64,000 bases of DNA from positions 186,001 through 250,000 of the forward strand of contig NC_068358.1 of assembly GCF_020536995.1 (NCBI RefSeq), written 5' to 3'. The DNA comes from Dreissena polymorpha. Its lineage: Eukaryota > Mollusca > Bivalvia > Myida > Dreissenidae. Below, piece by piece: positions 1-11,829 of the stretch (positions are counted from its first letter, which is position 1; every line of letters begins with the position of its first letter). A program made the translations under genes and the position numbers. The notes under the pieces were generated by a model that made no database searches, was not told the origin of the DNA, and saw nothing but the letters and a program-made list of their open reading frames with translations.

Positions 1-105
1 TTTTTGCTAAGAAGAGACTTCATTTAAACGAAAAATGTCATCAAAGCGGGAAGTGTCGCTACGCACATGCATTATGCCCAGTTTTCTCAGAACGCGACTC
101 ATGTA
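1..105. repeat. Partial copy of hairpin repeat family A
   Basis: The segment carries the end of a repeat seen in full at 23664-23928 and 32489-32752. It has the loop-side text (agaagagacttcatttaaac) and the terminal text (gcccagttttctcagaacgc). The long stem arms that form the hairpin in the other copies are missing, so this copy is internally deleted, and the window also starts inside it. Confidence 0.75.
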
Positions 106-540
106 ATCCGTCTAGTCGCTCGAACTTAAAAAATCGATCAGACTGCATGTCACGGTCGTTATGCTGTAGTGCACAGTGACGTTGATCTGGGTTTTGTAAC
201 AAAGTGGAGCGCAGAATAGTGATTGCGTGTGATGACATAGTGTGCCTGATAGGCCGATTGACATGCCAGTCAAAACATATCCTGAAAAGATCGGGTACGT
301 TTTAGAGCCGGAAAAAAATTCGAACGCAAACACATGTAAACATAACAGTGTATGCAGACCATTGCGCGCTTCCACATCCACCTCACTCATATTGAGTAAA
401 GGTCCCTATTAATCCAAACCCACTATCCATACACCTGCCTAGCAAGAACAGACGTGTATTGGGTGAAATTCTCTACGCGCTTAAAAGCCGCATTTCAAAA
501 ATGCCGATGTAAACCACTTTACTTGTATTTCAATCTATAA
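106..540 (-). pseudogene. Decayed copy of F-type lectin exon 2 fused to a PAN-like exon
   Basis: On the minus strand, 370-540 reads as a degenerate version of the lectin exon at 4075-4296. Pieces such as VYIGIFEMR and VYG-WVWINR match LYVGFSERG and VYGQWVRITR of the intact exon but are interrupted by stop codons. Directly downstream, 112-345 resembles the PAN-like exon at 3630-3781: YPIFSGYVLTG against YSVFQGYVHTG, then a Cys pair and HYSITTVTCSLID against HYNTATLT. The acceptor AG expected before this block is CG here, and there is no intron between the two blocks. I read this as a non-functional duplicate of the 3' half of the lectin gene. It could also be a remnant of a second gene of the same family. 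Confidence 0.55.
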
Positions 541-3500
541 ATATGAGCGTATCAAATGGAGATCGTGAAACAATTCGTTTAAAACTCGGAATTTTTCTGC
601 TATATACGAGGTACAAATAAGACAATTTAATCTGAGGGGTTGTGTACTGGTATTCAACATTAAGTTATCATAACAGTTAGAGCCTTTTAAGTTCGCAACA
701 CAAAGATACAATTCTTGTGAAATTGTGACCAGTTTGAAAAAACAAGTCGTTTCATTCACTAGTGAACTAGTCCGTCTAAGGCACTGGTACTACTGTGTGG
801 TTATGTGTGTTTACAATTGTGCCTGTCCGTGAGGCCGTCCTTCCGTCCCACTGTTGTTGTGTCGCGCTGAACTAAAACATTATCGGTTCTAGGAGAGAGA
901 CATATTGCAAACTTATTAACTAGCATGTTAAGTTGTGGTATTTTCGAAATAGGCGACATTTAAGATGAAACCTACCGGAATTCGTAGGAAACGGCTCTTG
1001 ATAAGCGGTCAAGGAACGCATCATTAAAAAACACCTTTTTCCAACACAATTTATTACAAGACAGCAAACAAAAATATAAAGCAATATGGCTATTAAGCGC
1101 TAAAATGAAGCTAAGCACACTCATTGTTAACACAGTTTTAAAAATGACCTTCAAATTATCAAGATAAACACAAAACAGTAAATCAAAACAGAGTCATAAA
1201 TTTGGCCCTAATTTGGAAACATTCTTTGTTTTAATTTGATCTGGTGACCAAGGTTTCAGACGCATCTGACCAAGATTCTAACTTATAATAGAAATTGGCA
1301 CTATAACAATCTGAACAATTTTATGAAGATTGGGTCATAACTGTTACTTCTAGAGTGAAACAACAGTTCTTCTAGTATTTGCCCATTGATCAAGTTTTCA
1401 TGCACGTGACACAAATTCCAACTGGTTTTAGATATTTCCGAAAAAAACATTATTACAAATTTTCATCAATATTGAATCATTTATATGTCCTCTAGAACGC
1501 TTACAAGGTGTTTTTTATAGTTGACCTGGTTATCTAGTTTTCGGACGCACAAAGCCCTGATTTGTACAAGTTTCATAAAGAGTCTTAAATGTCCAATCTA
1601 GAATGGTAACACGGTTTTTATAAAATTGTGTTTGGTTATAAACGAATGTAACCCAGACGTAACCCAGATTACAACTTGGTTAAAAGAATGTCAAGATAAA
1701 CATTCTGAACAAGTTGTATCAAAAGTGTGTCATATTTGTCCTCTGGTTATAAGGTTTTCCTAACATTTGACCTGGTGACCTAGGTGTTTGACGCCCATGA
1801 TCCAGATTCAAACTCGCCAAAGATATTGTCTATATAAACAATATGAACATGTTTCAGATGAGATCGGATAACAAACATGACATTTAGAGCCGAAGGTTGA
1901 CAACGCACGCCAGACACCGAATGACGACGGAAGCCAATAATTTGGTGATCAAAATAGCTCACCTTGAGCGCTTGTTACTTAGGTGAGTTAAAATTACAAA
2001 ACTAGCACAGTAATGTAATGCAATCAGGGACAAGAAAATGCAATTATAGCAATAATCACGGAACTAATGACATAACGAGAAATGAGCAAAGTGAGTGTCT
2101 ATAGCTTTCCTATACCGGTACCATAACACACATGTGAAGCTAGTGCATTTTTTTTTTAATATTCTTTTAAAAAAAAGATATGCATGTACAAAACAAAACA
2201 CATGATGACTATTCAAATGACGTTCACAATATTTAAGGTACAAACTTACTGCATGCAATCATATTAAATAATCAGAAAACTCATCAAAGTTGGGATTCGC
2301 AATTATTATTTACAATCACTTATATGTAAACTCAAGAACATAAACAAGACAAAAGATATACAGTAGATAAGACCTAAATAACATGCTTTCGTAATTTCTT
2401 ACAGTCCTGTGACAACATGTCTATAATATACTGCAAAGCTCAACATCTATTTAAAAACAACATAAAAACAAAAACAGTTCGTCCGTCATTTCTGGCAATC
2501 GGCCACTTAACAACTTCTATATTACTCTTGTGTGTAATGACATCATGTATTAAAGCATGCAACCTACACGTGTAATGTGTGATTATTTCTACGCCATTGC
2601 TGTACGAGGAATATTAGCTTTATGATCCAGGATGGTGAGTTGAAATTTAACTTAATTAATGTGTATTCAATAGTTGCACTGTTTGCATTTGTTATCAGAA
2701 TTACTTTTCGGATGTATCGGGGTTAATCGATAAATAAACAACAGAGACTCGCTTGAACTAAATCGCGTTGTTCGTTATAATATTAAATAGGATATAATTC
2801 TTTCGTTTTTTATAATACATCATATCCGATAACTCTTTGCCGCGGTACGAGTAGCATAATTTAATATATTAAGATTCTCATTCACAGCAATCAAGTTCAT
2901 TTTTATTTTGACCATGTTTGCTAACACATGCCTATTTCGATTTCTTAAAATACTTTAGGATGTATTATTTGAGAACTATTGCAGATGTACTAACCAATAT
3001 GTCACTTTGTCCAGAATGAAGATGATCTGCATATTCATCTTTATGAGATTGTGTCTGATATTTACGAAGCTATGTGTTTACATCGAAATATTAAGAAGAT
3101 GAATGAAAATTAAATTTTAAAACTTTTCAATTTGCCCGTTTGCATTTACGTTTACATGTGTTCTGAAAAAATGTCGGGACATGTACAAGGTTTGGAGAAT
3201 AAAATTATGCCTGGTGTATACACATAATAATTTGCTATGACCGTTCCAACGGCTGTTACTCAAGTTGAGTTCTTTTTTAATTGTTTTGTGCTGAGTCTAT
3301 ACCTTTTGACTGATGTCCAACTGTTTTTAAATCAAACACTTGCCATGACTTAAATGACCTCTTGATATAATAAGGTTTGTTCTACTATTTGTGCAGATGA
3401 CTGTGTATGTACATGTATACGTTGAGAGATGCGGTTATCGCTTGTGTTTTATTTGAATACGTTGATGTTTTCAATTTTCTAAACGTGGCTTTGAATCACA

Positions 3501-3629
3501 TGACAGCCAAATTGACGGTTTATATCCCAAACAACTGTTCCCTTGAGTTCTTTGTTATGGCAATACTGTTGACAATAGTGACGTCATTTTCGATGTCTCC
3601 TTTTTGAAATGCCAAGGCATCGAACAGGC
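541..3629. other. AT-rich intergenic stretch, nothing recognised
   Basis: No exon with splice sites, no RNA gene and no clear repeat was recognised. Short open frames here (60-75 codons) look like chance. 1974-1992 ends in a TTAGGTGAGTTAAAA-like text that resembles the edge of the tandem repeat family at 39650-41046. This stretch could hold the 3' UTR of the lectin gene on its right side. Confidence 0.4.
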
Positions 3630-6600
3630 TCAGGTCAAGGTCGCTGTGTTGTAGTGGGCACTGATGCAGTTCTTTGGGTTGGAACACCTTGATGCGCAGT
3701 CGAGTTTTGACCCGACATTCTTGAATACGTCGATTGCACTACCAGTGTGAACATATCCTTGAAAGACCGAATAAAGGACGCCTGAAGAATAAGATGTAAA
3801 CACATGTATGAGCATGTATTAAATGCTTTGTGTTAACATAAATGGATATGCTTTGATCGCGGCATCGTCGCTATCTACTGTTTTCAATACACTTGTCAAT
3901 TAATTTACTTATCATCAACTATAACTTTAAAGTTTATGCTTAAGCATTTTAGTTTTTTTCTACGTACTGTGATTGTTTTGCTCCGACCTGTTGCATATTT
4001 ATACTGTTTTTCATATGAAACTAGGAAATAATTGTTAGTAAATATCTTACATATTAAAGCATTTCCCAACTTACGATTGGCTGCAGAATATGGAACACCT
4101 TCCACCTCAACCTCACACAGAGTGAGTGGCGAGTTAGTTGGATTTTTACGCGTAATCCGTACCCACTGACCGTACACCGGTGTCGATAGCTCAAACGTGT
4201 AAAAAGCGCCGACCTGGCAAGGGTGAAAGCCCTCAAGCGATTGAAAGCCGCGCTCCGAGAAACCGACGTAAAGCTCGACATCGTGAAGTATTTCACCTGA
4301 AACACATGAATAACAACTAAAGACCTAATGACCATATGCGTACATGTAACAGCTGTTATTCGGAGCTCATTGAATACTGTTTTATTTCCGCCAAGTCACA
4401 TGAGATATAAATAAACATTACCTAGATCCATGAGGTTGTGAAATGATGATAAAGGTACAATAAAATAAAATATGCGAATATTAAATGGAACATAACCGTT
4501 TAAAGTCGTGTGCACATATAAAACAAACGACGTCAAAAGTCATATATATTTAGAAGTCAGTGATTAAAATGAAAACAAACGACGTCAAAGTCATTAATAT
4601 ACAGATGTCAGTGATTAAAATGAAAACAAACGACGTCAAACGTCATTAATATTTAGAAGTCAGTGATTAAAATGAAAACAAACGACGTCAAAAGTCATTA
4701 ATATTTAGAAGTCACTGATTAAAATGAATAACTGATAAATTCACCTTGCAGGAATGCCTATATGAACAATGGAGTCTTTGAGAAGTGTTATTGTTTAAAG
4801 CTGTTCAATTATCCTTTTTCACATAGCTACTTAAGACAAGCAATAGAAGCGTAAAAATTTTTTTGGCATAAACATTAGAATAATGAGTTTTTCTACAATA
4901 GCTGAACATTTAAACAAAAGAAAAGGAACCTGATTACTTTTTTTTCGTGCAACTGCCAATAGCTTTCGTCTCTAAATAACACAATTTGTTTTTTACGAAT
5001 TGCTTCACGTATTTCATTTACCGTTGAATTGCATTGTAATCGTATTTTTTCTTGAAAAAATATTGTATTTAACGTTATTGTTTATTACCAGAAAGTACGG
5101 ACCCATGCATGTCTCATCTTTTGCTTTTGTATTTCAAATCATGATACGTGATGGCTTTATATCGGCCCGGGTCGGACTTGCAATATCTGACTAGAATACA
5201 ACCGAGTGGCGTAAACTGAACAAAATGGCGACTAATTTCAATCTTAATCAGAATAAAAAATCAAAATATCTGCAAAAAGCAAAATAAAATTAAAATAACC
5301 ATACTATTACATACAAACGAAAATACTGGATATACTGTAGATTTGATCGATCCGACTACTATACACATGATTAGCTTACAACAGAAGTCATAGAAACAAA
5401 TTAAAAGACGGAAATGTTTACCCTTCTTACAACTTAAATCCAATTATTCAAACAACAAAAATATGCACGTTAATTCTATTTTCTTTTATCCGTTCAACTT
5501 AATTTGAGCAGGAAATTTGAAAGAATAGAGATACATTTCTTCGCATGCAAACCACACTGACTAGAAACACACGTTTAATGAAATCGCATGTTTTAACGAT
5601 TTATTTTATAAATAGCAATAACTTCACAATCGCTGTCCAAAACAAAGTCTAGTTGGAACTGCAAGACTTGATTTTTTTTTGCGTTGTAAGAAACGTTTTA
5701 TAAAGAAACTTAAACAGCGCAAGGGGACAAAGACACAACAGTCGTTGTCACGTCCGTTTATATGATGGTGCAAATAAAGTGTATGGAATGCTTTGTCGAT
5801 TTCTTCATTAACGATCACTTGAGCTAATTTAGGATATATATAGATTTCAAGCCCGATTACTTTTTATTCGCCCAAGATATTGCACTTTCTGAATGCCCTA
5901 TATCAGGGTATGCCACCAAGAATTTTCGCTAGATTGTGTTTCTTTGATATAACAACTCGTTTAATAAATTGCTAATATTCAAACTCTATATATTTCCAAT
6001 TTATTGCTCCTTGATGCTTTAAAATGAGCATATTTCCCATAAATGGACACATTTTGATTCATTTCATTGCATTTGTTTGTATTAATTTTACTGTTTGTAT
6101 AGACTCGCGCTACGATGTACCAGTCTAGAATAGGGGAATATTCAAACTCTATATATTTCCAATTTATTGCTCCTTGATGCTTTAAAATGAGCATATTTCC
6201 CATAAATGGACACATTTTGATTCATTTCATTGCATGTGTTTGTATTAATTTTACTGTTTGTATAGACTCGCGCTACGATGTACCAGTCTAGAATAGGGGA
6301 ATAATATTACTACAGTTCATACTCGCTACATAAGTTATTGTAACCATACGTTTTTCTTTTTATTTGTAAGCGTTAGCTCACAAATAATGCAGCCCGAATT
6401 TTGCAAATCAGTATGCCTGAGCTACGCTAGGAACCGTAACCCGTGACTGCCTGTGTGGATAACTCCAGTAAAATTTAGCAGACGACAGAATGCTTAAAGC
6501 GTCTGCAATAACCACCGCATCTGCCTGTTCTGGTAGAGTAAATAGTGTGTATTTAATAGCTTGTAAGACAACGTTGGCCAGTCTAGTGTTTATCATTAAA

Positions 6601-7414
6601 ATCTGTACATATTGGCTGCTTTCAGGAAAAATGGGGCTTAATGCATGTCGAATAAGATTAGCATGTATCAATTATTTGAAGGAAAAAACACACACACATC
6701 TCGACCTGTGTTTTAATTAATTAAGACACACTCTTAATAAATTTGAATGGGTTGTGGTCATTTCAAACTTGCGATATAAAAAGCTTTGACATAATTTTGA
6801 AAACTGAGTTGCGTCTAAGATTATACAACAGCGAACAAATTCAGTGCCTTCAGCGCTTTGATATTTAAGACAAACGGCCAAATGGCAAATATTGGTAGGA
6901 TTCTTGTTAATTGTCCATTACTAGACATATCTAAATGCAGCAAATATATGCACGCCGAAGAGGGTTGTGTAAGTATGCTCAACCAAACAATTTAAAAAAA
7001 TAAATAAATAGTGATATTCACTTCATAAAATGATTTTCTTACAAAGCATTCTTCGAAATCTTTTTATACAACGATAGAATGGTCTTAGCTATTCTAACTA
7101 TATTGGCTATAACGATTTTTCACACAGAAAAATTGAGCACGCACGTCAAATCATTCCATGAATTATAAATTTCACCAAAATTTAAGGCTCACACTTACTG
7201 CTCGTTATCCTGTTGTAAATCTTGACGCTGCGGATGAGGAATATGTTCTGGAGATTCACCCACCATGATGAGGCGTTGAGAGACACAGTGTGTGTGCAGG
7301 AAGAGTCTCTATCCAAATCCCCTGATGTGTTCCCGTCAACGGCACGGTCCGCCGTATATATACCGTGCGTGTCTGTCTGGTTGGCAGGTTTACCAAGGGC
7401 AACATTAACAGCGT
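3630..7414 (-). CDS. F-type lectin domain protein with truncated PAN/apple tail (three exons; 5' end not found)
   Basis: Minus-strand exons are 7414-7199, 4296-4075 and 3781-3630. All junctions are GT-AG and share phase 1. Exons 1-2 make one F-type (fucolectin) domain: NVALGKPANQTD, AVDGN, SCTHT, SSWWVNL and, near the end, LTLCEVEVEG. F-type lectins bind fucose through a His-x26-Arg-x-Asp-x4-Arg/Lys motif. Here the His (of CTHT) and the first Arg (of YNR) are exactly 26 residues apart, but Asp is Thr and the second Arg is absent, so binding may be altered or lost. Exon 3 begins a PAN-like module (VFQGYVHTG, CASRCSNPKNC, HYNTATLT) and stops at 3630. The decayed copy at 106-540 reads ACATGCAGTCTG where this one reads ACCTGAGCCTG, so the stop appears to come from a one-base deletion; the next frame stays open for about 37 codons. 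Function is probably secreted carbohydrate recognition. No convincing ATG or signal-peptide exon was located. Confidence 0.8.
4519..4730. repeat. 52-bp minisatellite, four copies, each with a CRE-like core
   Basis: Four tandem units start with AAACAAACGACGTCAAA at intervals of 51-52 bp (cores at 4528, 4580, 4631, 4683) and end with GTCAGTGATTAAAATGAA. The core CGACGTCA differs at one base from the palindromic cAMP response element TGACGTCA. The array lies in the intron between lectin exons 1 and 2, on the exon 2 side. Confidence 0.85.
5974..6299. repeat. Recent 163-bp tandem duplication
   Basis: 5974-6136 is repeated at 6137-6299 with a single visible difference (GCATTTGTTT against GCATGTGTTT). 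The unit spans AATATTCAAACTC to CTAGAATAGGGG. It lies in the lectin intron and has no recognised content. The near identity implies a young event or an assembly duplication. Confidence 0.9.
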
Positions 7415-7799
7415 CTGTTTAAGAAATATAGTTGGGTGAACGTAAATGTCGGCGTCGCTACATAGACATTCAAATATCGATAAAATCATACCGGTGAGTC
7501 CTCCTTAAAAAAGAAAACGGTGAAAAAAATGCACCAAACTCTGCTCACTAAGTGCTTGAAGTGATTATTTGAGATCACACGTTGTTCATTATCCGTCGTC
7601 GGTCCGCGCCCGTGTGGGTGCGCGCGTCTGTCGTCGGTCTGTTCGTTACACGACTATTCTGTCGAAATCTTTAATTTGATAATACAGAAAGTTGTAAACA
7701 AGTGAACGCTTTAAAAAATCTTCTCGTACTTGAAATTTACATTCTAATGTGGGCATTTACAATGACTGTTTAATGTTCGACCCCGTGGTCAAAATTGAC

Positions 7800-8870
7800 C
7801 AACGGGAGGGGGTGGGGCACAAACTTTATTTAAAGTTCAATAGCAACAATGCTTGACAAGAGCACCGCCTAGCGGGTGCAGACCGCTTATCTATTTTTCT
7901 TTTTAAAGGTGAAGGGACCTATCTCAATACTTCAATCAAAAAGGAGGGAGGGGTGGGGGTGGAGAGGGGTGTATAGTGGCGGGGTGTGGTCATTAGTTGC
8001 ATTATCTTCCAAAAATAATTTTTAAAAATGGAAAAAAAATCTTTCTCATTTTTTTTAGGGGGGGGGGGGGGGATTCTTGGGTAGGATTGTTGGACGGTCT
8101 TTCAAAAATAAAATAATAAAAATAAATATATGTGTTTTTAACCATGTTTTTAAAAAATGGGGGAGGGTCGGAGGGGGTCAGGGGGGGTGAGAGGGGGTTA
8201 TAGTGTGAGGGTGTGGTCATTTATTAGATGATCTTTCAAAAATAAGAAAAAAATGGGGAAAAAATATATAAAAAATGGGGGGGGGGGAAATTCTGGGGTG
8301 GGGCGTGGGGATGGTTTGGGTGGAGTCTATTGTGGTATGTCATGTAAGTGTTGTTTTGTCAAAGTATGATTCAAATCTGATCATAAATAAAGAAGTTATA
8401 GCAATTTAAGCCAAATTTAATAATTTGACATTGCGTCAAGGTCATTCAAAGGTCAAGGTCAAATTCAAAGTATTTGAAGTTTGAAAGCAATAGCCTTGAT
8501 ACATAAGAAGTAAATGTCCTGTATAATCTCCTTATGATAGTAAGCGAGTGTTCCAAGTCTTAAAGCAATAGGTATGATACTTTAGAAGTTAAGTGGACCA
8601 AAACACAAAACTTAACCAAATGTTCAATTTTCTAAGTATAAAAAGGGCACATCATTCTGTCAAAATGCCAGCCAGAGTTACATAACTTTGCTTGCCCAGT
8701 CCCTTATGATAGTTAGTAAGTGTACCAAGTTTGAATGCAAAAGCTTTGATACTTTATGAGAAAAGTGGACCTAAACACAAATCTTAACCGGACGCCAACG
8801 CAGACACAGACGCCGACGATCAGTTGATGATAATAGCTTTTTTTTCAAAAAATAGATGAGCTAAAATGAT
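7800..8870. repeat. Composite dispersed repeat with poly-G tracts and AGGTCA-type motifs
   Basis: The block opens with AAGAGCACCGCCTAGCGGGTG, a head related to the one at 42195. Two degenerate G-rich units follow (about 7940-8095 and 8155-8310), each ending in a long G run (15 G at 8058-8072, 11 G at 8277-8287). Next come about two and a half units of a text with TCAAAGGTCAAGGTCA and CCAAGTTTGAATGCAA-like phrases, and the block ends near GATGAGCTAAAATG at 8860. Edges are approximate. No coding content was seen. The remaining 7415-7799 and 8871-10132 hold AT-rich DNA with nothing recognised. Confidence 0.6.
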
Positions 8871-10132
8871 TGGTTATAAGAACCCGCAGAAAACACATGG
8901 TTTGCAGTAGATTTTAACTTCTGACATAAATTAAGTAAAGTGTGCTCCTGTTTTCAAAAGTATTTAAACGATCTAGTGTCAAAATGGTTTTACAAATTAT
9001 ATAACCCATGTATTACGAACAAATTTAATTTGAAACAGCAAGGCGCCGATATTTCTTAATTCCTTCAATATAAACGTTTTCCTCCAAAAGAAATTGTCAC
9101 ATTTGGGACAAAACAAATAGTCATGTCATAAATTGATTTTTTTTCACACAATTTGTATTCTAATTATATCTCTGTGTATGTGTGAATACATTTACTTTGA
9201 TATTAAATCTGAACCCGCATGGGACCCATTAAGATAGCACAGTCCTTTGGTACTGCTCACTTATTGTTTCGATTTATATAAGTGTGTCAAACACACACAT
9301 TACAATAATTGCTAAAATGTACCACAATTGTATTTGTTAATTTAAGATAAGTATATAAAAATAAAAAAATCGATACAATAATATCATGAATTGATAGTCT
9401 TTCATTGACCAAAGCCAATGTTTAATATTGTTCGCATAATTATAATTCTTTCTCAGAATAATATAATTTTTATTACTTAAATTACCGTAAATACTCTAAG
9501 ATTTCGGACACTTAAAAATATATGTTTGTGTTCGACGATTTAGATATAAAAATGACTCGTAAGGTAAAGGTCGAATAATTTATAGACACTATGAATATAA
9601 ACCTTATTTACCATCTTATTTACGTTTATATGTGTGATGTTGTGTTACAGATACTCAAACTTTGACCACAGAGAAAAAAGATAAGCATCACTATACTGTA
9701 GTATGAACCTTTAATTATTCAAATTCAGGTTAACATATACTTTCAGTGTGATAAGTATAATTACCTTGTATTATTAACTGTCTTAACATCTTCATATGTA
9801 GCGCAGTATAACTGGGGCCTATTTGACACACTACATATTTTGAGCTAGGGCATTTTGCCTTTGATAACTAAATTGGTATAACTAAACAGGTGTTTACTAA
9901 CAGAACAATTATTTTCACGAGAATTGCAATGATCAAAATTGGCACTAAATGATACAAACAGAAGCTTTGAATACGTAAAGCAGATTAATTGGCTTCCTCA
10001 CAAAGATCATTGTATGTTTTTCAAAGTTAAGTAAGTCCTCCGTGCCTGAGGATGCATTTTTTGTGGACCCGAAGTGTTTACCAGCACTTCTAACAAATTA
10101 ATTTACTAGACGCACATACGTTGCGAGAAATA

Positions 10133-10638
10133 TTAAAGTGAGATTGTACGATTTTGTCAAATATTTAAGAATTTATATAAAATGTGTAAAAAAAAAACTT
10201 ATGCATATATTTCAATAAACATTAGAATAAAAGTTAAGGAGAACATGTGTCGAAAAATGCGAAATAAGCCAGATATTTAATTCTGAAATAGAAAATGTCT
10301 GTACAGTCGAATTCGCCAGCATGTATATCATGCATGTACGATGTGAATCTAAATTTAGTTTACCGGATCATTTTAATTTCCTGCAACGATACCTATTCAT
10401 ACGACACACGAACACTAACTCCGATCCTAATATAAAGACGAATGCTTCGGTTACTGTAGGAAAATATGTACGAAATATCTTCGTCACAATCGGCTCGGGT
10501 CGCTAATTTGTCTTTGCTGCATTTTATGACATTCGTCTTCAATGTATAATTTTTCTTGCCTATTTTGTGTAATTGTAACATATTTTTATCAATATAATAC
10601 AATTTAACACACATAAAAATCGTACAATCTCACTTTAA
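10133..10638. mobile_element. TTAA-flanked MITE with 19-bp terminal inverted repeats
   Basis: The left end TTAA-AGTGAGATTGTACGATTTT (10133) is mirrored at the right end by AAAATCGTACAATCTCACT-TTAA (10638). The 0.5-kb interior has no transposase frame. The TTAA at both ends fits the target duplication of piggyBac-superfamily transposons, although the tips do not start with the CCY usual there. Classified as a non-autonomous DNA transposon. Confidence 0.75.
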
Positions 10639-10681
10639 CAAAGCTGCGATTTCAAGCTTTTAAGTTGTTACTGAAATATTT

Positions 10682-10830
10682 TCAATTTTGGCGTGGTCTT
10701 GCTTTGTGGAGGGAAGCCGGAGTATCCGAAGGAAAATCCACCTGTCCGGTATGGTAGCCACCCATCCAACTCACATGCTGCTGGGAACGGGGATTGAAAC
10801 AGGGTCGCAAAGGTGAGAAGCTGTTGTACC
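10682..10830 (-). repeat. SINE-like dispersed repeat fragment
   Basis: On the minus strand the text GGTGGATTTTCCTTCGGATA followed by CTCCGGCTTCCCTCC resembles a widespread invertebrate repeat with the phrase 'gggtactccggcttcctcccac'. The assignment rests on memory of that phrase only. No intact tRNA head or tail was seen. 10831-11460 holds nothing recognised. Confidence 0.35.
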
Positions 10831-11460
10831 AACCAATGCTTTTACCTAATAACTCGTACACAGATGATTTAAACTGCCTAACTACTTTAAGCAATCGGGT
10901 GAAACCATGACGTATATTTATGAAAGATCCAAATTTACCCAAAGTAAACGAAAACAAAGGAAATACAACAGTCCACTGACTTTCTGTATTCATCTGCCAG
11001 GTTTATTACTGTCATCCGGTTGTAGAAAAACATGTGTCACGGAATTAAAGAATAAGATGAATTCTGAAAGAATGAAACTCTCAGTAAATGTAGCTGTTAA
11101 AAATTAGAAAAAAATCAGAGTCACAATAAAATATTTTGGCTGAAAAATAGGGTGTCCAAAATTGTAGTGTCTGCAAATTTAGAGTAATTACGGTAAAAAG
11201 GGAACCAGCCTGTGAGGTTAATAACGTTTATTTTGGCTATTCTTAGTTGTACATTCAGTAATAAATAGCAAACACAATTATTTTTTATTATTAAATATTC
11301 TAAACTTGATAAACTGGATACCATTGAAATCTCAATTAAAGATAACGAACTGTACGGCATAGACCAAAGAAAGACTGACGTTGACAAAAAAACAACTAAG
11401 AATGCTCTTGAAAGTACTGCTCAGTCTTTCAGTGACAAGTAAGAAACTGTGAAGAACAAA

Positions 11461-11815
11461 AGATGTGTTTGTCAGAAACACAATGCCCCCTACTGCACCG
11501 CTTTGATTTATTAATTGTTTTTGTATCATTTGGCAGGTACGGATAATCATCTCCCTTTGAAGCTTATTACTTCCCTTGGATTTGTTTTTTGACCTTTGAC
11601 ATTGAAAGATGACCTTGACCTTTCACCACTCAAAATGTGCAGCTCCATGAGATACACATGCATGCCAAATATCAAGTTGCTATCTGAAGGGACATAGAAG
11701 TTATGAGCATTTTTCGAAACCTAAACGCAGAAACCTAAACGCAAAGTGTGACGGAAAGACGGACGGACAGACGGTCCGATCACTATATCCTTCTTCGGAG
11801 GCATAAAAATCAATA
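11461..11815. repeat. Chimeric dispersed repeat (DR1-type module joined to CCTAAACGC module)
   Basis: It starts with the head AGATGTGTTTGTCAGAAACA and contains TGACCTTGACCTTTCACCAC and CATGAGATACACATGCATGC, as in the copies at 34195, 34935 and 36648. It then switches to GAAACCTAAACGCA phrases typical of the array at 51285-52282. It ends with short GACGGACGGACAGACGG repeats and GGCATAAAAAT. Confidence 0.7.
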
Positions 11816-11829
11816 TGATCATAACAAAC

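Noticed and set aside
6408-6671. Possible decayed copy of lectin exon 1
   Set aside because: A short stretch (AACGTTGTCTTACAAGC) resembles the NVALGKP coding region, but the remainder does not align convincingly and the position between exons 1 and 2 does not fit a simple duplication.
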